A stretch of DNA of 33,956 nt from positions 14,450 through 48,405 of the forward strand of contig KL197788.1 in the NCBI GenBank assembly GCA_000697665.1, in the 5' to 3' direction. The first letter of the stretch is position 1, and the number at the start of each line of letters is the position of its first letter. This DNA is from Jaapia argillacea MUCL 33604. Taxonomy: Eukaryota > Basidiomycota > Agaricomycetes > Jaapiales > Jaapiaceae. Below the pieces are notes generated by a model, which was not told the DNA's origin, did not search any database, and was given only the letters and a program-made list of their open reading frames with translations. Of the stretch, positions 1-11,180 are shown in pieces. A program made the translations under genes and the position numbers.

Positions 1-24
1 CCTAAGGCGAGATATATTGAACCA

Positions 25-1165
25 TATTATGGGCCCAGGTTCACATGGTACCTTTTGTGACTGTGGGCCCATGTCAAAGATGTATAGTAGGTTATTATTG
101 AATGCTATGGGCTCTCTGATGCAGTATGTATGGGCCCATATAGTGAGTGTTTAGTGCCATTCTTGTGGGCCCATCGTTGCTGAAAATCCGTGATTCCCTG
201 ATGAGCTCAATTTATGGATGGGCCCATACAAGGGATTGATGGCATGGATCACACCAGGCCCACATTGAATATAAGACCCATTCATATTGCCAATGTAGTT
301 TACAGAGGTCATGGTAGAATATTCAGTCTTGACTGTGTTTAATCAGTGGGCCCAGAATCCTGATTGGTGTGAAATGCTAATAGCATATCTGTGGGCCCAT
401 GGTCCACTGCATATCTGGGCCCATCTTCAAATGATTTTTCATCCTAGTAGTAGATCCATGGGCCCATGTTCCATTCCTAAATGACACATATAGGCCCAGA
501 GTACTAAATCTCTATTTCTATTGATGGGCCCATTTTTGCTGAACAATGATCAACCCATGGGCCCAGATAGTTCCTCCTCTTACTATGCCCATGGGCCCAC
601 AGTACTGGTTTGCAATTTCTATATACTGGGCCTGTTCTCAAGCCATGTGCCCCACCCATGGGCCCATTATCAATGGTCTGTAATCAACCTATGGGCCTAG
701 ATTTTCCTGCCTCTTATTCATCCATGGGCCTATATTTCATGTATAAACTGCTCATATTACGGGTGCACATTTTCTACCTGTGGGTCCATGTTGAATTACA
801 CATGGTCAACTCATGGGCCCAGTGTTTTTCTCCTCTTAATGTATCCATGGGCCCATGGTCTGGCATCATACCCCATGCATGGGCCTGTCATAAATAATCC
901 CTACTATGCATATAGGCCCAGTGTACTGGGGCTCAATGTTCATCTATGGGCCTATGCTCTAGCCTTATACTGTATGTCTGGGCCCATCTTGAATAATCCA
1001 TGGTCAACATATGGGACCAAACTTTCCCTCCTCTTGATATACCTATGGGCCCACAGTTGATCTACAGACTACACATATGGCCAGAGTACTGGCACTCAAT
1101 TTTGAATCCAGGGGCAAATTTGACTTATATGTTATATATGAGCCCATATCAATATGTGCCAACAT
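25..1165. repeat. Complex minisatellite built on the palindrome TGGGCCCA
   Basis: The perfect palindrome GGGCCC, usually inside ATGGGCCCA, recurs at positions 31, 65, 132, 167, 220, 348, 393, 417, 460, 526, 559, 593 and 660 and onward to about 1050. About ten one-base variants (AGGCCC, GGGCCT, GGGTCC, GGGACC) lie between them. Spacing is irregular, mostly 25-65 bp. From about 545 a higher-order block appears: CAACCC-ATGGGCCCA, a CCTCCTCTTA spacer, then a second ATGGGCCCA. It is recognisable near 550, 685, 805 and 1005. No reading frame is conserved across it. Function is unknown. Confidence 0.8.
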
Positions 1166-1560
1166 AGATATGATGAATTCAGACCCACACAAAATAAATT
1201 GAAATTATTGAAATTTATGTTGAAATTATTTTGAATATTGTCCATATTGGCAGATTTGTAGCTGTTTCTCGATGGACTCCAAAATATGTTGTAGTTATCT
1301 CAATCCAATCACATAGAGATGAATTAATTTCAATATTCCTGAATTTGAAAGGATTCTACCACTTATTGTTACATTTCTAACTATCTCCGGTGATTTATTC
1401 CAATTTGTTTCAATTTATATTCATTTATTTCAGTTGATATTGATTTATTGGGATTTTATTGAGTTATCAGGATTTTATTGATTTACTGGGATTTTATGGT
1501 CTTAGCGAACATTTCTTGCAGACATTTTGGCAAACATTCCAGCTGACACGTCTGGGAGAA
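1166..1560. other. AT-rich intergenic stretch with a short ~20-bp repeat
   Basis: No gene is visible. From 1441 to 1498 about three imperfect copies of GATTTAYTGGGATTTTATTG follow one another. The rest is AT-rich sequence with no RNA gene or element ends that I can recognise. Confidence 0.5.
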
Positions 1561-1784
1561 GATTCTGGTTGAGAAGGCACACATATCATCACTGGAGATG
1601 AAGTTCATGTAGGAAGCAAACAATCTGTTTGGGATATTGAGCACTGACTACCAATTGAGCAGACGATGTTGTCATAGCCCAAAAAGTGGACTTGCTGCAC
1701 GGAGATTCCACGTAGGTAGCGTAGAAATTCCATTGGACAGGAATGAGCTGCTATGGAATTATAGGAGTAGCAACAGCACTGCCA

Positions 1785-2830
1785 AAACCAGCAATCTGGT
1801 TTTGGCAGTGCAAAGCAGAGCTTTCAAGCAGAGTTTCCACTTATCGTCTGCCCGAGGATATAGAGCTGGAATCGGAGCAAAACTATATAAGAGAGTAGGA
1901 TTCAAGCAGGAAGAGTGGACGTACTGGCAAATGATTGCCCATATTGGAGATTGCAGGTGTCGGCAGTATAACGCGGAGTTCCTGCTTGACCTCCGCTCGA
2001 GGATATGGAGCTGGAGATTGAATGGAACACCACAGGAGTTTGAGATTGGAATGCATAGCGTGAGCGAATTGCGAATGATTACTAAATTATCAGACATTAC
2101 AGGTTGTGTGAGTTCCAAGCGGACTTTCCAAGCAGACTTTCCGCTCGAGGATATGGAGCTGGAATTTGAATGAAACAGCACAGAATTGTGACATTAAGGC
2201 AAGGAGAGAGTCAGCGCATTGCAAATCACAATGAAATGATCCGACATTTCAGACATTACAACTTGTGGGAGTTAAGAGTGGACTTTTCAAGCAGACTTTC
2301 CACTCGAGGATCTGGAGCTGGAAGTTGAATGAAATAGGACAGGAGTATGAGATTGGAGCAGATAGAGTCAGCGGAGTGCAAATGACTACCAAATGAGTGA
2401 CCAAAGGAGGTTTGGGGGGTTCAAAGCGGACTTTCCAAGCAGACTTTCGGCTTACCCTCTGCTCGAGGATATGGACCTGGAATTTGAACAAAACTACACA
2501 GAGGCATGGGATTTAAACAGGAAGAGTGGAGAGATGAGTGAGTGACTGCCCATATCTGACATTGCAGATTTTGGCAATACAAAGTGGAGTTTCCACTGAG
2601 CCTCTGCTCAAGGATACGCAGCTGAAATTTGAGTGAAATAGCACAGGAGTGTTGGAATCAGAACTGAAAGGGTGGGTGAATTGCAAACAACTACCAAATA
2701 ATCTGACATTGCAGGTTTTGGCAGTAGCAGGCAGAGCTTCTGAGCGGAGTTTCTGCTTAGTTTCCACCCACAGAAACCGAGCTTGAATTTGAAGTAGGCA
2801 ACGCTGGAGTGTATGATTCGACAAGTAATA
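1785..2830. repeat. Degenerate ~150-bp tandem repeat, about seven units
   Basis: A core close to CTCGAGGATATGGAGCTGGA recurs near 1850, 1993, 2142, 2303, 2460, 2603 and, most decayed, 2765, giving spacings of roughly 143-163 bp. Each unit also carries a GCAGACTTTCCGCT-like block before the core, a TTTGAATGAAA-like block after it, and an upstream phrase like GACATTGCAG-TTTTGGCAGT. The stretch near 1897-2010 pairs best with 2512-2620, which suggests higher-order duplication. Both strands stay open over several hundred bases, as expected when a repeat length is compatible with triplets, so I do not call a gene here. Confidence 0.7.
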
Positions 2831-2926
2831 TTCCCGACAAGCCAAATACACTGTAAGACGTTGAATTTTACACAGCCAGAGGTAAAGGAATGCTGCATGG
2901 TCGTCATGCACCAAAATGAGTGAGAA

Positions 2927-5530
2927 CTACGCGCCATCCTCCAAATCCCGGATCAGCTCTCGCAAGTTGTTGATCTTTGACGTACGCTCTTCCAAAGACC
3001 AAGCTATCCTACTTAGAAGATGCATGCCCTGGGTGGCCTCAAGAATTACTTGTTTGTGGGCATCATGGAGATGCAGACAGGAATGAGATGGATAGTCTCC
3101 AGGAAATTTCCAGCCAGGCCGAGGAGGCAGCTAAGGCAACAGAGTGAATAAAAGGAATTGAACATGGAAATACCATCTCACCTGCCACAGAGATTCTTCA
3201 TTTGGAACATTCCCCGCTGGCATCGATGGCCCAGCGATATTGGTAGCATCAACTGATGGGTCACTTGGCCTGTCATCCATCTGAGGTGTTTGGGTGATTT
3301 TGTCAATGGGAGCGGTGGTTATGCCTTCTGATAGTCTCGTGGCGGCTCCTTTGTCCTCACTTGCAGGGATCGAAAAATGAGGAATTGTTTGAACGGATTT
3401 GGAAACGTGTGAGTCAGGTAACTGGTGTAAAGTTGTGAATGTGGATATCATCTCATCAAGGTCAACAGGAGGGGGAGGCGAACTTCCACTGGCGTCAATC
3501 TGACAAAATGTAGGGTTCTGGACGGAAGTAGCTAGAGGGATGCTAAGGACATGGAGGTTGCAGGGTTGATGGAACTTACGAGATGGTTGGGCTTGATCTT
3601 GGGGAGGGTGTCAAATTACCATCACGACAAGAGGATACATACTTACCATAATATGTTGCTACCGCTCTCAGGGGATCCTAGCCAACAATGGGACATTTGG
3701 ATTCAGGGTAGACCGTGAAACACATACCAGTTCCAAGCCAGTCTGGCACGACAGGCTGAGGCGATACCAGACTCAAGTCCTTATCTGGCCTATTAATTGG
3801 AGATACTGGATAACGATGCATGAATATCTCATCCACAAACTGCGTGGCAATACATACCGGAAGGCGGGAGAAGTTTGTATCGATTGATGGGAGTGAACTC
3901 CAGCGTAGATCATGAGCTGGTTGAGGGAGCACCTGCGGCCTCTGCCGACTCAACAAAGATCATGCGTTGCTGATGAGTTTTTGGTGGTGGGGGAGCTGGA
4001 CTGTCCAAACTGGGTGTGCCATTTGAAGGCATTGGTGGTCAAGGTGTTGGGAGGATGGCCCATCGTTTCCTATGTCGATGGAGGTGAGGTGTTGGACTGA
4101 TATCATCCAATGGCATGGAGGGCTCAGGCAACTGAGGAAGTGTGGGGTTGTCATTTTGCGCAAGTGCCTCAGACCCAATGCGACCTGAAAGAAGTCATGC
4201 ATGGACAAACTAACAGAGAACAGGATTAGGAATAAAACTCACCATTGTCTACCTCCATTGCTTCATCAGTCGTACCCTGGACTGCATTGTTGGGGGCGGG
4301 AGTGCGGTTATGGGGGAGATTGGTGACTTTCCTTCTGGCAAAGGTGACTGGAGCAGTCTTTGTAGGGTTCTCAGATGACACATTGTCACCTATCACCAAG
4401 AATTTTGAACAAATAAATCTGATTGAGAAGCGATAAGGAAACTGACCTGGGTTATCCACATCCATCCTAGTAGGATGGTTGACATCTTGATTTGTGCGAG
4501 GAGGTGGTGGTGCTGCATGTACGTCCCTGAGTGTGTGATGTGCGGGGTATGAGAGGAACCTACTCACCAATAACTGGCAGCTTCGCAATAACTCTCCTCA
4601 AAAATGTTGGTCGAGAATGCTGGCCAACTTCAGATGTCAGCGTGTCGATTTCAGGGAGGGAGACAGGCTGAGCAGGAATGACTCCTGAGCTTGTGACGGA
4701 GAGTGGAGCTGTAAGGAACGTGACTAAGTAGGGAATCATTTGACTTGGGAAAGTCTACACACCAACAACTGGAAGTGTGGCAATCGTCCTCCTTGCAACG
4801 ATGGGGTGGGCCAGGGCAATTGCATCTGATTGTGGGACTGAAACTTTAGTTTGGGAGGATGGAGAAGGGACTGCAGAGGATGCGCATCAGCTCACTGGGC
4901 GCCAGGAATGACAACATGAACTCACGATGCACCACCTGCTTCACAACTGTTCTCCTCAGGAAGTTTGGTTGAGACTTGGGAACTGGTTGGGCTGGGCCAG
5001 TGTCCTGAGTCACAGACGGAAGCGCTGCTGCATGGGAGCTAGGTGAGAATATAGTCCAACAGACATGGGGATAGATACTCACTGATTGGTTCCAACTTGA
5101 CAACACTTCTCTTTGCAAAGGTTGGATGTGACTTAATGGCAACTGCTGTGGAGGCCAGAGCAATTGTTTGAGCTGGAGCTGGAAGCTGCGCTGGGACACC
5201 TTCCACAGGTACAGATGGAGACGGAGCTGCAAGGGATGTGAGAACATTGCCATTCATTAGAAAGGGTATGAACTCACTTGCTACCAACTTGATGACTGTT
5301 CTCTGTGCAAACCTGGGCTGAGACTCTGGGATAGGCGTAGCACTGTCAACAGTTTAAATCACACCAGACTTTCATCAAGAGCAAGATGGCTACATGTGAC
5401 TCGTGAGAACTACATGAGCAAGTCATGTACTACTGTCAGCGGATTCTCCACACCTATGAGGCACAAGCGGTGCCCAGCTGGGATCAACGATAACACCTTT
5501 CTAACAAATGTTGTCCAAGAATGGGTGTGT
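2927..5530 (-). CDS. Multi-exon gene with tandemly duplicated motif exons (unrecognised family)
   Basis: I do not recognise the family. Reading the minus strand, exons with good GT..AG borders are 5278-~5350, 5083-5226, 4926-5038, 4763-4870, 4568-4708, 4447-4526 and 4243-4389. Less certain exons lie between 3580 and 4200, then come 3182-3499 and 2927-3130; the intron 3131-3181 is clear and the stop is at 2927. Six or seven exons each encode a Pro/Ser/Thr-rich lead followed by one motif: RFAQRTVIKL, TFAKRSVVKL, NFLRRTVVKQ, VARRTIATLP, TFLRRVIAKLP, TFARRKVTNLP and a weaker TFVRKVLSLIP near 5490. The last exon ends in an amphipathic, Leu/Arg-rich helix (LEERTSKINNLRELIRDLED). No membrane segment or enzyme motif is visible. 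Some joins around 3600-4100 need frame changes, so decay is possible. The start was not found. Confidence 0.5.
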
Positions 5531-5581
5531 TTGCTTTTACTCTCACCATGTAATCTCCACATTGAGCAATTTTAGGACCAT

Positions 5582-8017
5582 ATGAATGATGCACGAACTG
5601 AGTATGCCACTGTGACGGGGTCTGCACCGCCCGTTCCAAGGCTCATTCAAAGTTTTGACCAAGAAATCACCTCTGAGCCAGGACAACAAAACCTCTTGAG
5701 GGTCTCAGTGGATGATCCTCGCATCCCATTCACGGAGAATACCCTGGAGTCCATCCTTCTGGGCATTGACCTTGGTGAAAATCGGTGGTGGGACGATCCA
5801 AGTGAGTTTTGACACCAGGTTACTGGGAGCTAACATCTCATTGTGAATTCTAGAGCCTACCTATGACGCGGACCCCACCGAAGATGGAGAGTCGGAGATC
5901 GATGGTATGCTTGACCTTAGGTTTCATATGTGTTGAAATATCTAACTTGTGCAGTTCCGCTGAGGTCCACATTGAAGGAATCGACCTCCGAAAGCCTTCC
6001 TGGATTCACTAGCAAGAAAAAGATGTCTCAATCCAAGAGGAAGGGAAAGGGCAAGAAGGTGGTCGTCGAATCCCCTCAGAAGAAACTCACGATCACAATC
6101 CCACCAGCACCCAGTGTTGATGCTGGACCAGGTGCAGCTGCCACGTCGAATGCATGAGTGACAAGTGTTGGCGCTCAATCAGATGCCACAGTGTCAGATG
6201 GCACTGCATCAGAGGCAGCAACCGACTTCACCACAGCAGACCAGTCCGATGCCGAGGGGATGTACAACCACGTCTTGATGATGAAGGAGAAAGCCAAGAT
6301 TACAGCGTATCAGGCAAGTGGACCAATATCTGGAAAGTAGCTCTCTAATGCAACTCATCTAGGCACAGCCACCATGCCACCACTGCAGGGATACTGATAA
6401 GGCCTGCATTTACCTCAATGGCACGAGGTTGATTGCTTGCCTCAACTGCAGGAAGCTACATCAGGGATGCACGAACAACAACACCATCACCAAATTGTTA
6501 CTCACAGCTGAGGAACTCGAGGAGCTGACGGTACAGGTGAGAAGATCGAAGCGCAAACCTCAGAAGTCAAGGAGAATGACTCAGGAGGCATCAACACCCC
6601 TGCCTCCAAAACCAAAACCGACCCGTCGAAAGAGATCTCAATCAATTGTGTCTGCAACTCCTGCTCCTCCCCAGAAGCATTCTTGCAAGAACATTGTCTC
6701 CCACGAATATGTTGAGGTCTCGGACGAGGAGATTCAGCATGAGCCCATTGCCCTTAACCAACACTTATGTCTAACTATTTGATAGCCGGTTCATCATCAG
6801 AAGCTTATGCAAATGCAGCTGGTTCTTCCTCACAGCTTCAGCCTGTAACAGACCTTCTGGGTGAGCTCGTTCCTGTTTGGTTGGCATCGAAGGTTGATCA
6901 CATGATGCAGATTGCCAGGTGACCTCACGTGATTAAAGGCAGAGCTCTCCAAGATTAGACGACTGCAAGCAGAAACACAAGCCACCCTCAAGCGTGTTCA
7001 GATTGACCATGGGAGGGTTTTGGCTGACAATGAGGGTATTAAGGCCTACCTTGAGTCAGTCTGGAGTTTGTTGCTGCATCATCCAGTGCAACCATCTCTA
7101 GCCCCACGCTACATGCCTCCTCCCAGCTTCGTACAAACGTCCCTCCATACTTCCATGCACGCAAAAACAAGTCATCATAAGTGTCACATTGGTTTTTACA
7201 ACTTGTCCAGACCTTTGAGAGGATTTCAGATTTTGACGGCCCTTCAGCATCTTTCTCGTTTGAACCACGTTGCCAGCTACTCAACAGCAGCCATGACTGG
7301 GACGTACCACAACCGACACCTGGTCTCACCCCAAGAATTTACTCAGAAGCCCCAATCCACCAGCTCTCGCCAGTTGCAGAGAGTCCGAACCCGCAGGTGC
7401 AGCCCACGCCACTCGCAAACTCACCCACGACCCACACTGAGGTTGTAGCAGAGAGTCCTACTCCAGCAGATGTTCCGTCCGCAGATGTTCCATCCACAGA
7501 TGTTCCGTCCATGGATGTTCTGACAGCGGACTTTCCACCAGCAGACATTCTGTGAGTAGCAGGATTAACACCCTCCCATACAGCGGATATTCCGCCCTTC
7601 CTTGAAGGAACTGCTGCTGGTGAAGCGGAGTTTCCACCGGTAACTGGAGGATCACCCCCAGATACTGGAGCAGACTTTCCAGTGGACCTTCCTGTGGACT
7701 TCCTGGTGGACATTCCTCCCCCACTCTGTCGAAGTCCCGGCCCCTCAATTCCCTTCACTTCAACTCCCTTGCATCCAGCTGTCGCACCAACAGGATGGGT
7801 TTCTCCAATTATCCTCCCATCAACAACGCCGGTTGGCTCACTACCTGTTTCGACCCTTCTGGATATCTCCGTTCCAACGATACTCAAACCTCTAGTCACA
7901 CCTATTTCACCAATCGCTTCTCCTTCTTCTCAGCTTGGTAGGGTCGCACCACTTCTCACATTTGGAGCAGATGGTCAATCATCTGAGCAACCAGACATTG
8001 CTAGGGATGATGGTTGA
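5582..8017 (+). pseudogene. Zn2Cys6-cluster protein with pentapeptide-repeat tail, broken
   Basis: An ATG at 5582 opens an acidic exon (5582-5801). Two good introns follow (5802-5853 and 5905-5954, the latter with a CTAAC branch site), then a Lys-rich stretch. A TGA at 6155 interrupts an otherwise continuous frame, consistent with CGA to TGA. After a likely GC-AG intron (6314-6362), residues encoded at 6375-6470 have the exact spacing C-x2-C-x6-C-x10-C-x2-C-x6-C of the fungal binuclear zinc cluster. Here it is internal rather than N-terminal. A basic segment, a heptad-like helix (about 6945-7060) and a repeated xDVPS/xDFPx tail (7455-7555, resumed after a GTGAGT..CAG intron at about 7585-7725) follow. 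Some exon joins do not keep frame. DNA binding is an inference; no transcription-factor regulatory domain is visible. Confidence 0.5.
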
Positions 8018-8110
8018 AGCAGCAGGTAGATAACATGTACAGCCCATATATACAACGAACAATTAAATGACCATTATTTGAAACATACGAATACGATTAC
8101 CAGAATGCAT

Positions 8111-8637
8111 CTATGACTTCACCAGGCTCTTTCCCCAGTTCCAAGCAGTGGCACTAACTTTGTTTTTCCCATGGGTGGACTTCTTCTCATTTGATTTGCC
8201 AGACTTCACAGAACAGTGAGGCTTCTTCTCCTTAGATCCGCCAGCCTTAGGAACACGTTTTGCTAGTGGCTCAGCTAACTGCTCCCCAGCTCATTTCTTG
8301 GTCTGGTTTGATTGGCTTGGTCTGGCAGCAGGTTCCTTAGCAGGCTTACTCCCCTGCTGTTCCTGATCCGTCTTCAAATCGGATTTTGCTGTGCAAGACT
8401 GAGTCACCTTCAGACTGATGTTGGTAGATTGTGCTATAAGGGTGTTATATCAGTCACATTCCCACACTGTTCAGCTATCTTGACCCAATAGTAATGTCTA
8501 GCAGACATTGCATATCGACCCTTGTTAATGTGCCAGTGGACCTTGGCTGACAGGTGTCCGCTGCCTATTACGATTCCTGAGGAACGAGGAAAGAATTGTT
8601 TATCGCAAAATTTCAGATTGAGACAACTCGCGACCAC
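8111..8637 (-). pseudogene. Broken Lys-rich hypothetical gene, cut by the hairpin-array unit
   Basis: On the minus strand a 67-codon frame (8637-8434) encodes an aromatic, His-rich segment (ARHYYWVKIAEQCGNVTDIT). One base out of frame, a Ser/Lys/Gln-rich tail runs to a TAG at 8111, itself containing a TGA. The first 20 or so residues (8571-8637) lie inside sequence that is repeated at 12137-12200, the left end of the T1/T2 units. The true 5' part of the gene therefore seems to have been replaced or cut at about 8565. I cannot assign a function. A frameshift between the two frames is the simplest reading; a short intron is the alternative. Confidence 0.4.
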
Positions 8638-9559
8638 CTTACTGCGTCAAACACTCTCACGGACTTTGTCTCACGGTTTCACTTGAATTGACTGTGAGAC
8701 CGTTGTTTATTATTGCTGACGTCAGGGTGCCTGTTCCCACACTCAGTTGGGATCACAAGTTTTCGCCGCGTGTCGTTTTGGTCTTCATTTTCTCTGGGTG
8801 TCACAAGTGTGACACTGCTCATCCGACGACTACAGACCCTCCCCTCCTTTCTTTTCTATCACATTCACTTCTATCCTCCATTTTTACTGTTCTTATGACT
8901 TTTTTCAACTCCCAACGATCCCCAACGACCCCTTCAAGTAACCAACGCTTTTTCAATCCGAGCAGCCAAACCTGCCTAACAACCAACCACCCTACCCCCC
9001 TCCCCTAAGAAGCACTCATGCAGCCTCTGCGGCAGCCTGGGTGTTCTCTTTTCGATTTCTTATCACTCCCATGACCCAAAAGACCGTATCGCGCCTACAC
9101 ATGCCTGCCTCCTGACCCACAAACTCAAGCCAGCCCAAACCCCCTCAGCCACCACTCCCCCCTCAAAATTACAGAGCGCCGGCCTTGTGAGTGACCAAAC
9201 ACCGCCGAAAATACCTAGTAAACCACTCAGCAGGCCATGCAAAGCAGTTGCTCTTTGCTCGGCATCCGTTGATTCACCCAACACAGACCCACTCCCTCCC
9301 CAACCTATCAACCTCGCAATCACTACAAGAGCAATTGCAATTGGTTATTTACTCAAATGTACGACCCCACACCACTCATGTGAACCGGTGCCCTAACTGA
9401 GGGTGCTGGTTTTGCTCAGACTTTTGACTTCGCGCCTCACCATCCAACCCCACCCCTCCTCGAGTCAAACCTCCTCACGTTCGATCAAAATGGCATGTGT
9501 TTGCTATTAGGATGTAGGGAAGGATCTAGGAGGGTCACAGGACAGGTCCACAGGCCCAT

Positions 9560-9620
9560 GTAAGTAAAAAAAATCGATTCTAAATATTACATTGACTAAT
9601 TCGCTTTTTTCCACTTTCAG
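9560..9620 (+). other. Intron 1 of T1
   Basis: GTAAGT at the 5' end, TTGACTAAT as branch site 20 bases before the 3' end, a pyrimidine tract and CAG. At 61 nt it has the size of the introns in the protein genes of this window. Confidence 0.6.
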
Positions 9621-9767
9621 ACCTTTCTACCCACCCCACCACCTCATCCCCACCTTCCATATCCACTCCTCCATGCTGCAAGGCAGACCCGTCACCCACC
9701 AGCCCATTCAAAACACCCCAAACCACCCACAAGCCACCCCTGCCAACCAACCCCCCCACCTTAGATC

Positions 9768-9798
9768 AAGTCAGGCTGCCTCCACAGCAGTCTGACTT
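9768..9798 (+). ncRNA. Conserved stem-loop A, exon 2 of T1
   Basis: Arms AAGTCAGGCTGC and GCAGTCTGACTT pair over 12 positions with one G.U. Homologous stem-loops occur at 10360-10392 and 15064-15096. Across the three, individual pairs change between U-A, U.G, G-C and G.U while the helix persists. Confidence 0.5.
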
Positions 9799-10151
9799 TA
9801 TTCTATCACTCTAATGACCCCAAGCGACCCTATTGCGCCAACACACACTTGTCTCCCAACCCGCAAACTCAAAATTGGCCCCACCCCTTCCCCTCCCTTA
9901 CCACCCTCGCGAATGCTTTTATAGTGATCGCATTGGGTTATTTCTTGCCTCAACCACCATCCCACACCTCACACCAACCGGCGCCCTCACTGAGGACGTT
10001 GGTTTCATTCCATATCTCGACTTCGCGCGCCACCACCCAGTTCCCTCCCCTCTACTCAAACTTCCGCGCCCTCGTCCTAAACGAGTCGTGTTCATTGTAG
10101 GACTGTAGTGAAGGGTTGAGAGGAGTCAGAGGACAAGTACCTGGGTCCTCG

Positions 10152-10210
10152 GTAAGTAAATATTTGATTCTAAACATTATATTTACTAATTCGCTTTTTT
10201 CCCCTCTCAG
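10152..10210 (+). other. Intron 2 of T1
   Basis: GTAAGT, TTTACTAAT branch site, pyrimidine tract and CTCAG; 59 nt. It is clearly the same intron as 9560-9620 (shared TTTGATTCTAAA-like and TAATTCGCTTTTTT blocks), as expected if the exon-intron unit was duplicated in tandem. Confidence 0.6.
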
Positions 10211-10359
10211 GCCTTTCTACCAGCCCCACCACCTCATCCCCACCTCCCACAATTGACCCAATACGCTGCGAGACAGTGCCACCATCCACAGGCCAATTCG
10301 AAGCACCTGAAGCCACCCACATGCCCCCCTTACCCCCCACACCACCCCCTCTCCCAGAT

Positions 10360-10392
10360 CAAGTCAGGCTGCCTCCACGGTGGCCAGACTTG
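10360..10392 (+). ncRNA. Conserved stem-loop A, exon 3 of T1
   Basis: CAAGTCAGGCTGCC pairs with GGTGGCCAGACTTG: 13 of 14 positions, two of them wobble, around a TCCAC loop. The single A.A mismatch is an A-U pair in the T2 version (15064-15096). Confidence 0.5.
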
Positions 10393-10505
10393 TTTCTTTT
10401 CGACTGTCTATCACTCTCACAACCCCACCAACCCTCTCCCACCACCAGCCTCGTCTCAACCCCCCGCAAACTCAACTTCGGTCAACCTCACCTCCCCCCT
10501 CCTTC

Positions 10506-10545
10506 GAACCATCACAAACGCTGCAAGAGCATTTGTGAATGGTTC
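10506..10545 (+). ncRNA. Conserved stem-loop B, exon 3 of T1
   Basis: GAACCATCACAAA pairs with TTTGTGAATGGTTC over 13 positions with one bulged A. The T2 version (15211-15248) keeps 12 pairs with the bulge in the same place, using U.G and G.U where T1 has C-G and A-U. Related stem-loops sit at 9310-9346 and 11110-11144. Confidence 0.5.
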
Positions 10546-10753
10546 TTTCGTCTTATTTCTGACTATCTGCATCTTAGAAAGCCAACCTGTGCTTTGCGCC
10601 ATCGGTTTCATTCCGATTTTCAACTTCGCGGCTGTCAACCTCCCCCCTCCAATCTCGACGCGAACACCCCCACGCTCGCATTTCATGAAGCACGTTCAAC
10701 TTAGGAAGGTATGGATTGCTAGGAGAGTAGAATGTAGAGGTCAGGGCCCCAAG

Positions 10754-10821
10754 GTAAGCAAAACAAATTGATGGTTTGTTAGTTTTTTACTTAATCGCTT
10801 TTTTTCGCTTTTTGGGACTAA
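10754..10821 (+). other. Intron 3 of T1, weak 3' end
   Basis: GTAAGC donor and a pyrimidine-rich end homologous to the previous introns. The expected AG is GG here (TTTTTGGGACTAAG), so splicing would have to use the AG at 10820-10821. In T2 and T3 the corresponding site is TTTTAG and TTTTTTAG. Confidence 0.4.
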
Positions 10822-10863
10822 GTACCAGCCTCACAACCCTACCCCTACCCCCATCTATCACTC

Positions 10864-10881
10864 CAGCACCACGAAGTGCTG
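10864..10881 (+). ncRNA. Conserved stem-loop D, exon 4 of T1
   Basis: CAGCAC and GTGCTG close a CACGAA loop. In T3 (16978-16995) the arms are CAGGAC and GTCTTG: the fourth pair has changed from C-G to G-C and the third to G.U, so pairing was kept through a double transversion. T2 (15572-15589) keeps five of the six pairs. Confidence 0.55.
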
Positions 10882-11025
10882 CCTCACCACGAGCAAACCC
10901 TTTCCCAGTCCCCCAATGAATCAGACACCACACCCAACTCACCCCCTCCCACGAACGACCCAAGCAGCCACACCGGCTGCTTAGGTTGTTTGTATTTGAC
11001 ATCTCAATCTCCTGCAACCCGGACG

Positions 11026-11057
11026 ATGCAGAACACAGCTGTAGCTGTGTTCTGTAT
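11026..11057 (+). ncRNA. Conserved stem-loop E, exon 4 of T1
   Basis: ATGCAGAACACAGC pairs with GCTGTGTTCTGTAT over 14 positions (one G.U) around a TGTA loop. The T2 version (15742-15773) keeps 11 pairs. It replaces one C-G with U-A and the G.U with G-C. Confidence 0.5.
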
Positions 11058-11180
11058 GACCATTTCTTCGACGCCAGCCCTCGACTTCATCCTCCCTCCC
11101 CCGACCTAGCCAGTCACGATCACATCAAGAACGATCGTGATTGGTTCTTTGTGTTCTCCAAACCCATCCCCACCTCATCC

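Noticed and set aside
25-1165. CRISPR-like or telomeric array
   Set aside because: Spacing is irregular, the repeat is an 8-10 bp palindrome in a eukaryotic context, and it matches no telomere repeat.
1637-2181. 178-codon plus-strand and 140-codon minus-strand frames
   Set aside because: They lie in the degenerate ~150-bp tandem repeat, are open on both strands at once and show no protein motif.
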